From Nocardioides panaciterrulae (lineage in GTDB: Bacteria; Actinomycetota; Actinomycetes; Propionibacteriales; Nocardioidaceae): a stretch of DNA of 64,000 nt. Positions 1 to 7,571 of the stretch are shown here, in pieces. Within the stretch, counting starts at the first letter, position 1, and every line of letters begins with the position of its first letter. The DNA lies in NCBI RefSeq assembly GCF_013409645.1, contig NZ_JACCBG010000001.1, positions 3,408,001 to 3,472,000 of the forward strand. The letters are read 5' to 3'. The notes under the pieces were generated by a model. It made no database searches. It was not told where the DNA came from and was given only the letters and a program-made list of their open reading frames with translations. The position numbers were made by a program, and so were the translations under genes.

Positions 1-193
1 TCTGGCCGGCCACGGCACCGACCGTCATCGCGCCCAGGGTCAGCGCCAGGAAGGGGTGGACCTTCAGCAGCGTGATCAGCACGACGATGAGCGCGATGCC
101 GAGCAGCGCGGCGAAGATCAGCTGGCCACCGGGCGCGACCGGCTGGGCCAGGTCTGTGCCGGCCATCGGCAGCAGAGCGGACAGGGCGTACAT
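1..193 (-). CDS. gntP: Gluconate permease (GntP family), N-terminal fragment
   Basis: Only the first 64 codons lie in the window; the rest continues beyond base 1. The visible part has a short N-terminus, a hydrophobic segment reading LIFAALLGIALIVVLITLL, and then HPFLALTLGAMTVGAVAGQ. This layout is typical of the start of GntP-family gluconate:H+ symporters. The ATG overlaps the stop of the gluconokinase gene (ATGA), so the two genes are translationally coupled and would supply uptake and phosphorylation of gluconate. The family call rests on this short piece plus the kinase neighbour. Another GntP/CitMHS-like carrier is the alternative. Confidence 0.75.
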   Translation of the reverse strand, partial: MYALSALLPMAGTDLAQPVAPGGQLIFAALLGIALIVVLITLLKVHPFLALTLGAMTVGAVAGQ

Positions 194-729
194 CAGTTCT
201 CCTTCTCGGTGGCGCCGGACGCGGTCGCGCCTGCGGCGTGCCGGTCGACGTACTCCTGGATGATGCGGTCGACCGGCTGGTCGACGTCGATGACGACGCC
301 GCGCTCGTCGGGCTCGAGGCCCTCGAGCGTGGCGAACTGCGAGGTGAGCAGCGACGGCGGCATGAAGTGGCCCGGGCGGCTGGCCTGCCGGCGGGCGATC
401 ACCTCTCGGGTGCCCTGCAGGTGCAGGAACTCGACCCGGTGCGCCTGGTGGCGCAGCTGGTCACGGTACTTGCGCTTCAGCGCCGAGCAGCTGACCACGC
501 CACCGCGGGCGTCGTGGTCGGCCAGCCAGCGGCCGATGGTCTCCAGCCACGGGTGCCGGTCGTGGTCGTCGAGCGGCTCGCCGCGCGACATCTTGTCGAT
601 GTTGGCCTCGGGGTGCAGGTCGTCGGCGTCGACGAACGGCACGCCGAGCCGCTGGGCGAGCGCGGCTCCGATCGTGGACTTGCCGGAGCCGGAGACGCCC
701 ATGACGACGACGAGCGACGAGGTTGGCAT
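193..729 (-). CDS. gntK: Gluconokinase
   Basis: Predicted to phosphorylate D-gluconate with ATP to 6-phosphogluconate in the cytoplasm, feeding the pentose phosphate pathway. The 178-residue protein has the P-loop GVSGSGKS at about residues 11-18. It also has FVDADDLHPEANIDKMSRG and the SCSALKRKYRDQLR segment found in GntK-type kinases, and its length is usual for the family. I chose the ATG at 729 because a GGGAG lies five bases upstream. A GTG at 735 is in frame but too close to that site. The gene precedes and overlaps the permease gene and is divergent from a GntR-family regulator that probably controls both. Confidence 0.92.
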   Translation of the reverse strand: MPTSSLVVVMGVSGSGKSTIGAALAQRLGVPFVDADDLHPEANIDKMSRGEPLDDHDRHPWLETIGRWLADHDARGGVVSCSALKRKYRDQLRHQAHRVEFLHLQGTREVIARRQASRPGHFMPPSLLTSQFATLEGLEPDERGVVIDVDQPVDRIIQEYVDRHAAGATASGATEKEN

Positions 730-772
730 TCGCACTCCCGGGTACGTGGGTTGTGGCTGTCGTCACGAATGG

Positions 773-787
773 TGACCCAATAGGTCA
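773..787. promoter_or_regulatory. Palindrome in the gntK / gntR divergent promoter region
   Basis: The 15-base sequence TGACCCAATAGGTCA is an inverted repeat (TGACC, five bases, GGTCA). It sits between gluconokinase and the FCD-type regulator. It is AT-richer than its surroundings, and GntR-type dimers bind sites of this size, so it is a good candidate operator. Binding itself is inference. Confidence 0.45.
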
Positions 788-858
788 TACTTTTGCAACC
801 CTTATCCCGATTTCACCCGTTCATTGATGCGGATGGGTGGGGATGAGATGATGTTCCC

Positions 859-1566
859 GTGACGACGCCCCCCGCCACCGGCCAGCACGCGAGCGTCCTG
901 GATGCCCTGGGCGGGCGGATCGCGTCGGGACGACTCGAGGCCGGCAGCGTGCTCACGCTGGAGGGCATCTGCGGGGAGTACGCCGTGTCCCGCAGCGTGG
1001 CCCGCGAGGCGATCCGGGTGCTGGAGTCGATGGGACTGGTCACCTCGCGCCGACGGGTGGGGATCACCGTCCAGCGCCGATCGCGCTGGAACGTCTTCGA
1101 CCCGCGCATCATCCGCTGGCGCCTCGACGAGGGCGACCGCGCCGCGCAGCTGCTCTCGCTCTCGGAGCTGCGCCGCGGCGTCGAGCCGGTCGCGGCGTCC
1201 CTGGCGGCCCAGCGGGCCGACCTGACCCAGTGCCGGGTGCTGGCCGCGGCGGCCTCGGACATGGCCGTGCACGGGCGCAGCGGCGACCTGGCCGCCTACC
1301 TGGTCGCGGACACGATCTTCCACCGCACCCTGCTCGCGGCCAGCGGCAACGAGATGCTCAGCGCGCTGGACGGGGTCGTCGGCGAGGTGCTCAGCGGCCG
1401 CACCCACCACGGGATGATGCCCTCGCGCCCGAACCCGGAGGCGATCGCGCTGCACGACGAGGTCGCCCGCGCCGTCCGGCTCGGCGACGCCCCCGCCGCC
1501 GAACGCGCCATGCGCGCGATCATCGAGGAGGCCGCGACCGCCCTCCAGGACGAACAGGACTCCTGA
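859..1566 (+). CDS. GntR-family regulator, FadR subfamily (FCD domain)
   Basis: A 235-residue DNA-binding protein with an N-terminal winged helix-turn-helix (about residues 10-75, including EYAVSRSVAREAIRVLESMG and then VTSRRRVGITV). An FCD effector domain follows, with the expected acidic/His pattern (ADTIFHRTLL, later LHDEVARAV). Because it is divergent from gntK-gntP, the likely effector is gluconate or a phosphorylated sugar acid, and the likely role is repression of that pair. The start is a GTG with no clear Shine-Dalgarno sequence, so the message may be leaderless or the site weak. A role outside gluconate metabolism cannot be excluded. Confidence 0.85.
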   Translation: MTTPPATGQHASVLDALGGRIASGRLEAGSVLTLEGICGEYAVSRSVAREAIRVLESMGLVTSRRRVGITVQRRSRWNVFDPRIIRWRLDEGDRAAQLLSLSELRRGVEPVAASLAAQRADLTQCRVLAAAASDMAVHGRSGDLAAYLVADTIFHRTLLAASGNEMLSALDGVVGEVLSGRTHHGMMPSRPNPEAIALHDEVARAVRLGDAPAAERAMRAIIEEAATALQDEQDS

Positions 1567-1596
1567 CCCACCTGCCGCCCCGGACCGGCGTACCCG

Positions 1597-1692
1597 CGTC
1601 AACCGGCGCCGACTCGGCGTGCCCGGCGCGTCAACGAGCGCCGACTCGGCGTGCCCGACGCGTCAACGAGCGCCGACTCGGCGAGCTCCGGG
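1597..1692. repeat. Three tandem copies of a 32-bp intergenic repeat
   Basis: Units at 1597-1628, 1629-1660 and 1661-1692 share the core TCAACGAGCGCCGACTCGGC, and the first copy differs slightly. The core can form a small CGAG/CTCG stem. A further single copy lies at 2536-2557 in the same orientation, so the WXG100 gene pair is bracketed by this element. Confidence 0.85.
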
Positions 1693-1793
1693 GTCCGGTC
1701 CGAGGGCGGTTGTCCACAGGCGCGCGGATCCGGGGTTGGCACGAGACGGCGCGACCGGGAGGGTCGGGGGTACGACGACCCTCGGGAGGACCC

Positions 1794-2105
1794 ATGACCA
1801 TCGAGGCCAGCCACCCGGCCTTCCGCGCCGCGCTCGGCGACCTCGCCGCGGCCGCCGACCGGCTCGGCGGCTGCCGCGACCGCATGGCGGGCGAGGTGGG
1901 CGCGCTCCTGGACGGCGGCTGGTCGGGCGTGGCGGCCGAGGCGTTCGCCTCCGGCTGGGAGGAGTGGCGGGCCGGCGCCGGGGAGGTGCTGGCGGGGCTG
2001 CTGGCGATGCGCGACCTGGTCGACCGGGTGCACCGCGACCTCACCGCGCGGGACCTCGCCGCCGCCGGCGGACTGGCCGGCGTGGCCGGCCGGCTGGGCC
2101 GGTGA
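1794..2105 (+). CDS. WXG100-type protein (first of a pair)
   Basis: A 103-residue, mainly helical protein with the central turn GGWSGVAAEAF (WSG at about residues 42-44), the hallmark of ESAT-6/CFP-10-like WXG100 proteins. These act as small helical-hairpin substrates or partners of ESX/type VII secretion. The start is set by GGGAGGA four bases upstream of the ATG. Its stop overlaps the GTG of a second WXG100 gene, so the two are probably made in equal amounts and form a heterodimer. No ESX machinery (EccC, EccD, MycP) is in the window. Confidence 0.85.
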   Translation: MTIEASHPAFRAALGDLAAAADRLGGCRDRMAGEVGALLDGGWSGVAAEAFASGWEEWRAGAGEVLAGLLAMRDLVDRVHRDLTARDLAAAGGLAGVAGRLGR

Positions 2106-2410
2106 CCGCCGCGCCCGACCGGTTCACGGTCGACCTCGACCGGCTCGAGCAGGTGGTGGACCGGATGGCGGCCGGTGCGTCGGAGCTGGAGTCCCTGCTG
2201 GCCGACCTCGGCGCCCGGGTGCGGGTGCTGCACGCGAGCTGGGACGGCGCGGCGGCCGCGGCCCAGCTGGACGCCCAGCACCGGTGGGAGGCCGGCTTCC
2301 GGGAGATGCACGCCGGGCTGCTCCGGATGCGCGCCGCGGGCGGCCGCGCCCACCAGGGCTACGCCGCGGCGGTCGCCGCCAACGTCGCGATGTGGGACCA
2401 GCTGGTGTGA
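2102..2410 (+). CDS. WXG100-type protein (second of a pair)
   Basis: A 102-residue helical protein with the turn HASWDGAAAAA (WDG near residue 45), again the WXG100 signature. Translation starts at a GTG overlapping the upstream stop (GTGA), so synthesis depends on the first gene. The heptad-like pattern of small and hydrophobic residues on both sides of the turn fits a four-helix heterodimer with its neighbour. A strong hairpin follows directly, closing the two-gene unit. The exported cargo or function is not evident here. Confidence 0.83.
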   Translation: MTAAPDRFTVDLDRLEQVVDRMAAGASELESLLADLGARVRVLHASWDGAAAAAQLDAQHRWEAGFREMHAGLLRMRAAGGRAHQGYAAAVAANVAMWDQLV

Positions 2411-2422
2411 CCCCGACCCGAG

Positions 2423-2469
2423 GATCGCGGAGTCCCCGACGCAGCAGGTGCGTCGGGGACTCCGCGATC
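2423..2469. terminator. Perfect 21-bp hairpin after the WXG100 pair
   Basis: Arms at 2423-2443 and 2449-2469 are exact reverse complements, with the five-base loop GCAGG. The hairpin begins 13 bases after the second WXG100 stop codon. There is no U-tract, as is common in high-GC actinobacteria. It is probably a terminator or an mRNA 3'-end stabiliser. Confidence 0.75.
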
Positions 2470-2535
2470 ACGTTGGAGCGGCCGGGCGGGCGCGGCCGAG
2501 GCGGCGCGCTTCGACCGGAGGCCGGCAGCCCGGAG

Positions 2536-2557
2536 GTCAACGAGCGCCGACTCGGCG
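2536..2557. repeat. Isolated copy of the intergenic repeat found at 1597-1692
   Basis: The core TCAACGAGCGCCGACTCGGC recurs here once, in the same orientation as the upstream tandem copies, 18 bases from the end of the oxidoreductase gene. Confidence 0.8.
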
Positions 2558-2574
2558 AACCTCAGATCAGAGGA

Positions 2575-3645
2575 TCAGAGCGCGGCGCGCTGGTACTGCT
2601 TCGGCCAGTCGATGCCCTCGCCCACCTCGACGCCGAGCTCGTGGGCCGCGCGCAGCGCCCAGTGCGGGTCGCGGAGGAGCGCCCGGGCGAGCAGCACGAC
2701 GTCGGCCGACCCGTCGGCGACGATCTCCTCGGCCTGCTTGGGCTCGGTGATCAGGCCGACCGCGCCGGTCGGGATCGACGCCTCGGCCCGGACCTGGCGG
2801 GCGAAGCGCACCTGGTAGCCCGGCTCGACCGGGATGTCGGCCAGCGCGTTCCCCCCGGTCGAGACATCGACGAGGTCCACGCCGGCCTCGCGCAGCAGCG
2901 CCGCGAGCCGCACCGAGTCCTCGGCGGTCCAGCCGCCCTCGACCCAGTCGGTGGCGGAGATCCGGACCACGACCGGCACCTCGGCCGACACCCGGTCACG
3001 GACCTCGGCGACGACGTCCAGCAGCAGCCGGACCCGGTTGTCGAAAGAGCCGCCGTACTCGTCGATGCGCTGGTTCGACAGCGGCGACAGGAACTCGTGG
3101 AGCAGATAGCCGTGGGCGGCGTGGACCTCGAGCACGTCGAAGCCGGCCGCGATCGCGCGGGTCGCCGTCGCACCGAAGTCGCTCACCACGCCGGCGATCT
3201 CCTCGGTGGTCAGCTCCCGCGGCTCCCGCAGGGCCGGGAACGCGATCGCCGACGGCCCGACCGGCTCCCAGCCGCCGTCCTCGTCGGCGACGAAGCCGCG
3301 GCCGTCCCACGGCGCCTTCGAGGACGCCTTGCGGCCGGCGTGCGCGAGCTGGATGCCGGCGCTGGCTCCCTGGTCGTGCACGAACGCCACGATCCGCGCC
3401 CACTCCTGCTGCTGCTCGTCGTTCCACAGGCCGGCGTCAGCCGGCGAGATCCGGCCCTCCGGGCTGACCGCGGTCGCCTCGGTGAACACCAGCCCGGCAC
3501 CGCCACGCGCGAACGAGCCGAGGTGCACCAGGTGCCAGTCGTTCGGGACGCCGTCGACCGCGGAGTACTGGCACATCGGGGAGACCCAGACGCGGTTGCG
3601 GGCGGTGACCGAACGCAGGGTGATGGGGCTGAACAACTGGCTCAC
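2575..3645 (-). CDS. NADH:flavin oxidoreductase, old yellow enzyme family (YqjM-like)
   Basis: An FMN-dependent TIM-barrel ene-reductase of 356 residues that would reduce activated C=C bonds of enones or nitro compounds with NAD(P)H. Near the N-terminus it has VSPMCQYS, where Cys25 and Tyr27 match the YqjM-type active-site pair. Further on are HAGRKAS, HAAHGYLLHEFLSP and SNQRIDEYGGS, and a C-terminal phosphate-binding part containing GAVGLITEP and ADVVLLARALL. The GTG at 3645 is chosen because it starts directly at the family N-terminus (SQLFSPITLR) and has AGGAGC about eight bases upstream. The physiological substrate is unknown. It stands alone. Confidence 0.92.
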   Translation of the reverse strand: MSQLFSPITLRSVTARNRVWVSPMCQYSAVDGVPNDWHLVHLGSFARGGAGLVFTEATAVSPEGRISPADAGLWNDEQQQEWARIVAFVHDQGASAGIQLAHAGRKASSKAPWDGRGFVADEDGGWEPVGPSAIAFPALREPRELTTEEIAGVVSDFGATATRAIAAGFDVLEVHAAHGYLLHEFLSPLSNQRIDEYGGSFDNRVRLLLDVVAEVRDRVSAEVPVVVRISATDWVEGGWTAEDSVRLAALLREAGVDLVDVSTGGNALADIPVEPGYQVRFARQVRAEASIPTGAVGLITEPKQAEEIVADGSADVVLLARALLRDPHWALRAAHELGVEVGEGIDWPKQYQRAAL

Positions 3646-3798
3646 GGGTCGGGGCTCCTGACGATGAAGGATGTGCACGGACCCCGGGTCAACAACGGCG
3701 GGGCGCCGGGTGTTCCGCGGCCCCGCGCTCACCGGGAGCGGCGCGCCACGGCGTACGCCGGCACGCGCCGCCGCTCCCCCGGCCCGGGCGGCGCCGGC

Positions 3799-4152
3799 TC
3801 AGGCACACGAGATGCAGGTCCGCGCGGTCGGCCGGGCCTCGAGCCGCTCGGCGGCGATCGGCCGGCCGCACACCTCGCAGCGGCCGTAGCCGCCGTGGGC
3901 GAGCCGCTCGTAGGCCGCGTCCACCTCCGCCAGGTGCTCCTCGGCCTGCCGCAGCAGCGCGTCGACCTGCGAGCGCTCGAACGCGATCGTCGCGCCCTCG
4001 GGGTCGTGCTCGTCGTCGGCGTTGGAGTCGCGCGAGGCGTCGACCACGCCGAGGAAGTCGTGCCGCAGCCGGTCGAGGCGCTGGGTCGTGCGGGTCCGCT
4101 CCGCGGCCAGCCGGGCGGCGGCCCCCGGCGGCACGGCGCCGGGGTCGCTCAT
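3799..4152 (-). CDS. TraR/DksA-type zinc-finger protein
   Basis: A 117-residue protein with a long coiled-coil-like N-terminal two thirds (many Arg, Glu and Leu, including LDRLRHDFLGVVDASRD). The C-terminal C4 zinc finger has CEVC and CISC as ligand pairs. This is the DksA/TraR_C architecture, whose members bind RNA polymerase near the secondary channel. In actinobacteria many short members are uncharacterised. The ATG overlaps the stop of the TspO gene, so the pair is one transcription unit. A role as a transcription modulator is inferred from the family only. Confidence 0.85.
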   Translation of the reverse strand: MSDPGAVPPGAAARLAAERTRTTQRLDRLRHDFLGVVDASRDSNADDEHDPEGATIAFERSQVDALLRQAEEHLAEVDAAYERLAHGGYGRCEVCGRPIAAERLEARPTARTCISCA

Positions 4153-4607
4153 CGGTTGCGCCGCCAGATCGATGCGTTCAGCGCGGTCGCGAAGCCGGTC
4201 CAGGCGACGTACGGCACCAGCGCGGCCGCCCCGACCCGGTCGTGCCGGGCGGCCTCCCGCACCAGCGCGAGGTTGAGCCCGTTGAGCACCGCGATCGCGG
4301 CCAGGCCGCCGCGGGGCGACTGCCGGTCGAAGAACGCCCAGCACCAGCCGGCGTTGACCGCGAGGTCCGCGCCGGTCAGCGCCAGCACCCGGCGGCGGCC
4401 GTCACCGCGGGCCGCGTCGGCGGCCCGGCCGGTGCCCCAGGCGATCAACCCGTAGAGCGGCGTCCACACCAGCGGGAACGCCGCACCCGGGGGCTGCCAG
4501 GCGGGCTTGTCGAGCGAGCGGTACCACTCGCTCTGCGGCTTGGTGCCGAGGCTGCCGAGCACGGCAGCGGCCGCGGTCATCACGGGCGTCAGGACGGAGG
4601 CGCGCAT
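4149..4607 (-). CDS. tspO: TspO/MBR family membrane protein
   Basis: A 152-residue integral membrane protein of the tryptophan-rich sensory protein / translocator family, which binds porphyrins and related ligands. The sequence shows KPAWQPPGAAFPLVWTPLY, the conserved loop and helix segment. It also has NAGWCWAFFDRQ and a final PYVAWTGFATALNASIW helix with the expected aromatic residues, giving about five transmembrane segments. The length fits the family. The gene overlaps the downstream TraR-like gene by four bases. A ligand or stress role here is inference. Confidence 0.92.
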   Translation of the reverse strand: MRASVLTPVMTAAAAVLGSLGTKPQSEWYRSLDKPAWQPPGAAFPLVWTPLYGLIAWGTGRAADAARGDGRRRVLALTGADLAVNAGWCWAFFDRQSPRGGLAAIAVLNGLNLALVREAARHDRVGAAALVPYVAWTGFATALNASIWRRNR

Positions 4608-4646
4608 GCCCCCAGCCTGCCTGCCCGGGCAAGCCGGGCCGCCCCG

Positions 4647-4730
4647 GGCTCAGGGCGTCGGGCTCAGGACGTCGGGCTGAAGGCGTCGGGCTCAGGGCGT
4701 CGAGCTCAGGGCGTCGGGCTGAAGGTCTGG
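4647..4730. repeat. 14-bp tandem repeat running into the 3' end of a secreted-protein gene
   Basis: Five near-identical units of GGCTCAGGGCGTCG occupy 4647-4716, with a diverged sixth to 4730. They lie downstream of, and overlap, the last codons and stop of the minus-strand gene ending at 4706. Because the unit is not a multiple of three, each added copy changes the reading frame. Confidence 0.85.
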
Positions 4731-6067
4731 ATCGGGGACTGCCCGGCGAGGTTGCCCCCACCCGCCGGCACGGTGACGTAGTAGCGCCAGGGTCCGGTCC
4801 GGCCGGCGGGCACGTCGATGGCGTAGCTGCCGTCCGCGGCGGTGCGCGCGGAGCCGACCGCGGTCGGGCCGCCGCGGCCGACCCGCCACAGCGTCGCCGT
4901 CACGCCCGGACGGGCGGGGAGCGTGCGGCCGGCGATCGCGGGGGTGCCGTCGGCGCCACCGTGACCGGCCGCGGGCGCCGCGGTGACCACCGAGGCGACG
5001 TCGACCACGAACGGCGCGGACACGCTGCCGGCGGCGGAGGAGGAGCCCCCGAACCGCCATCGGTAGACCGTGTGCGCGGTCGGCTCGACCGTCGCGCTGA
5101 CCCCGCCGCCGTCCACCTGCAGCGCGGCGCCGTCGACGGGTGCGAACCCGCCCTTCCCGGGCTGCTGCGCCTCCAGCACCAGCAGCCCCTGGGCCAGCGG
5201 GCCGACCAGGTCGCTGGACACGGAGCCGTGCAGGGTGACCTGGTCGCCGGCCGCGATCCGGGTCGCCGAGCCGGTGATCCCGGTGGTGGTGGTGTAGCCC
5301 TCCAGGTCGTAGGTGGTCACGTCGCCGGGCGTCCCGGTCCGCAGTGCGTCGATCTTGAACGGGTTCCCGTCGCAGCCCAGGCCGACCGCGTAGAAGCCGG
5401 GCACGTCGCCGCCGTGGGCCGCCAGGAGCTCCGCCACCGTGGCCGGCGCGGCCGGGTCCGCCGGCGCGGCCGGGTCGGCGGGCGAGGCGGGGTCCGCAGG
5501 GTCGGCCGGGTCGGCGGCCGCGCTGGCGCTGGCGGCACTGGCGGCGGGCTGGCCGGTGGCCAGGTCGAGGTGGCTCCAGGTGTAGGTCAGCCCGGTGGCG
5601 TCGAGGCGCTGCCAGGCCCCCGCGGCGACGGTGAGCGGGGCGCGGCCCACCCAGACCAGGTCGGTGCCGGCGTCCTGGGCCGACTGGAGGGCGGCGTACG
5701 CCACCCCGCTGGTGCCGTGCGGTGCCTGCACCGACAGGCCGGCGACGGTGGTGGCCGCCATCGACGCCACGTGGTGCTGGGAGCCCACCGCGGAGCCGCC
5801 GGGGAGGTCGTACTTGAGCGCGCGGGTGCCGGCCGGGCCGTCCGGGCTCGGCGAGAGGTACGTCGTGACGCCGCCCGGCGCCACGTCGTACAGCCCGGTG
5901 CAGCCGACCAGCGCGAGGTTGGTGCTGCTCTCGGGCGCGAATCCGAGCCCGCGGACCACCACGGTGCTGTCGGCGTGGGCGGCCGCGAGCGGGAGCACGG
6001 CGCCGGCGACCGCGCCGGCGACCACGGTGGTGACGGCGCTGGTGACCCTGAACACTGCCCGGCGCAA
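4706..6067 (-). CDS. Secreted protein of unknown function with Pro/Ala/Asp linker
   Basis: About 453 residues. A signal peptide is clear (RRAVFRVTSAV, then a long hydrophobic core ending LPLAAAHA). The mature part has two beta-rich halves separated by a low-complexity linker of repeated ADP / SPADPAAP units near residues 185-210. The C-terminal third looks like bacterial immunoglobulin or carboxypeptidase-regulatory-like folds (SARTAADGSYAIDVPAG). I place the start at a TTG (6067) preceded by GGGGAGG. A GTG at 6088 is the alternative. No enzyme motif is visible. The 3' end runs into a 14-bp tandem repeat, so the C-terminus may be evolving by slippage. Confidence 0.65.
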   Translation of the reverse strand: MRRAVFRVTSAVTTVVAGAVAGAVLPLAAAHADSTVVVRGLGFAPESSTNLALVGCTGLYDVAPGGVTTYLSPSPDGPAGTRALKYDLPGGSAVGSQHHVASMAATTVAGLSVQAPHGTSGVAYAALQSAQDAGTDLVWVGRAPLTVAAGAWQRLDATGLTYTWSHLDLATGQPAASAASASAAADPADPADPASPADPAAPADPAAPATVAELLAAHGGDVPGFYAVGLGCDGNPFKIDALRTGTPGDVTTYDLEGYTTTTGITGSATRIAAGDQVTLHGSVSSDLVGPLAQGLLVLEAQQPGKGGFAPVDGAALQVDGGGVSATVEPTAHTVYRWRFGGSSSAAGSVSAPFVVDVASVVTAAPAAGHGGADGTPAIAGRTLPARPGVTATLWRVGRGGPTAVGSARTAADGSYAIDVPAGRTGPWRYYVTVPAGGGNLAGQSPIQTFSPTP

Positions 6068-6235
6068 CGAGCCTCCCCGATCAACCACGACACCTCAACC
6101 ACGACGCCTCAACCACCACTAGGTGTCGACCCCATGTCCTGACCGGCACCCTACGTGGTCACCCGGGGCCACGTCTGCCCCATCGGCCCCGGCATTCCCC
6201 AACGGCCCGGGAACCTCACTTCGACGACCCGGCGC

Positions 6236-6937
6236 TCACCCGGCACTGACCCACTGCTCGCCGTCCAGCACCCGGCCGACCACGCCGGCGGGTCGGCCCG
6301 GGGGCGGCTCCAGCAGCGTGGCCAGGCAGAAGTCCGCCGCAGCCCGCTCGAACAGGCCGCCGTGCCGCAGCATCGCGTGCCGCCCGCCCGGGACCGAGAC
6401 GAAGCCGACGTCGGTGGTGGCGGCGAGGCGGCGGGCCACCGCCGCGGCGCGGGCCGGGTCCGCGACCCGGTCCTCGGTGCCGTGCACGAACAGCACCCGC
6501 CGGCCGGCCAGGTCGGCGTGGTCGGAGGGGTAGACCCAGGGGTTCAGTGCGACCACGCTGCGCACGCCGTCCCGGGCGCCGGCCAGCAGCGCCGCACGAC
6601 CGCCCAGCGAGTGGCCGACCAGCCCGACCGGCAGCTCGCCGTACCGCTGCCGGACCTCGCCCAGCGCCCAGGCCACGTCGTCGAGCGGGGTGTGCGTGGT
6701 GTCCCAGCCGCGGTAGGAGTTGAGCAGCCGGAACACCGCCAGCCGGCCGCGCGCGGCCCGGGCGACCCGGCGGGCCACCGGCACCATCCGCAGCACCGAC
6801 AGCTGGGCCGGGCTCACCGGCGGCCGGCCCGGCCGGGACGCCCCGCCGTGCAGCACGAGCACCGCGCCCTGCGGGCGGCGCGGCAGGTGGGTGGGAAGCA
6901 GCCGGGGCGCGACGGGCGGGTGGGATTCGACGGGCAC
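6236..6937 (-). CDS. Alpha/beta-hydrolase
   Basis: A 233-residue alpha/beta-hydrolase fold protein. It has the oxyanion-region HGGAS, the nucleophile elbow VGHSLGGRAALL, the acid HGTEDRVADP and the catalytic His in PGGRHAML, so the Ser-Asp-His triad is complete. Small cytoplasmic members like this are usually esterases or related hydrolases with unknown substrate. The start is a GTG close to a GGAGG; spacing is short, so the exact start is uncertain. It is divergent from the Hsp20 gene. Confidence 0.82.
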   Translation of the reverse strand: MPVESHPPVAPRLLPTHLPRRPQGAVLVLHGGASRPGRPPVSPAQLSVLRMVPVARRVARAARGRLAVFRLLNSYRGWDTTHTPLDDVAWALGEVRQRYGELPVGLVGHSLGGRAALLAGARDGVRSVVALNPWVYPSDHADLAGRRVLFVHGTEDRVADPARAAAVARRLAATTDVGFVSVPGGRHAMLRHGGLFERAAADFCLATLLEPPPGRPAGVVGRVLDGEQWVSAG

Positions 6938-7114
6938 CCCTCCAGTCTCTCGGGCGGGTCCAACGCCGGCCGCCGGACGTCGCCGGGCCGGGGGCGGACC
7001 GGCAGCGGACCGGCGCCAGCACAACGGCCCGCGGCCCGCGGGACCTTGTCCTCTGCGGCCCCTCTGAGCCCGGACAGACGCTGGTGGGGAGCCGCCGTCG
7101 AAAGGAGATCGACC

Positions 7115-7531
7115 ATGTCCACCGTTGCCGTCCGCGCCTCCAACCGCCTCGCCGACATGCTCGACTGGCTGGAGTCCGGCGCCGGGCTGTCCCCGCGCGA
7201 GGGCCACTTCATCCGGGTGGAGAGCTGCACCGAGGACGACCACGCGGTCATCCGCGCCGAGCTGCCCGGCGTGGACCCGAACAAGGACATCCACCTGTCG
7301 GTGCAGAACGACTTCCTCACCATCCACGGCGAGCGCCGCGAGGAGAAGCGCGACACCCAGCACAGCGAGTTCCACTACGGAGCGTTCTCGCGCAGCGTCC
7401 GGCTGCCCCAGGGCACGGACCCCTCGCAGGTGCACGCGACCTACCGCGACGGGATCCTCGAGGTCACCTTCCCGACGGCCGTCGCCACCGCGGAGCCGAC
7501 GTCGATCCCGATCAAGCGCGACGGCGAGTGA
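7115..7531 (+). CDS. Hsp20 / alpha-crystallin small heat shock protein
   Basis: A 138-residue ATP-independent chaperone that holds unfolding proteins in large oligomers. The alpha-crystallin domain spans most of the protein: IRAELPGVDPNKDIHLSV, then LTIHGERREEKR, and FSRSVRLPQGTDPSQVHATY, leading to the typical DGILEVTFP strand. AAAGGAG lies four bases before the ATG. The C-terminus ends in a short charged tail with an IPI motif (SIPIKRDGE), the usual oligomer contact. No HAIR or CIRCE-like element is obvious upstream. Confidence 0.93.
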   Translation: MSTVAVRASNRLADMLDWLESGAGLSPREGHFIRVESCTEDDHAVIRAELPGVDPNKDIHLSVQNDFLTIHGERREEKRDTQHSEFHYGAFSRSVRLPQGTDPSQVHATYRDGILEVTFPTAVATAEPTSIPIKRDGE

Positions 7532-7571
7532 CGGCGCCGGCAGTGGCCGCCGCGGGCATCGGGACAGGACC

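Noticed and set aside
1794..2410. A type VII secretion locus around the WXG100 pair
   Set aside because: No EccB-E, EspG or MycP-like genes are in the neighbourhood. Only the two small substrates or partners are present.
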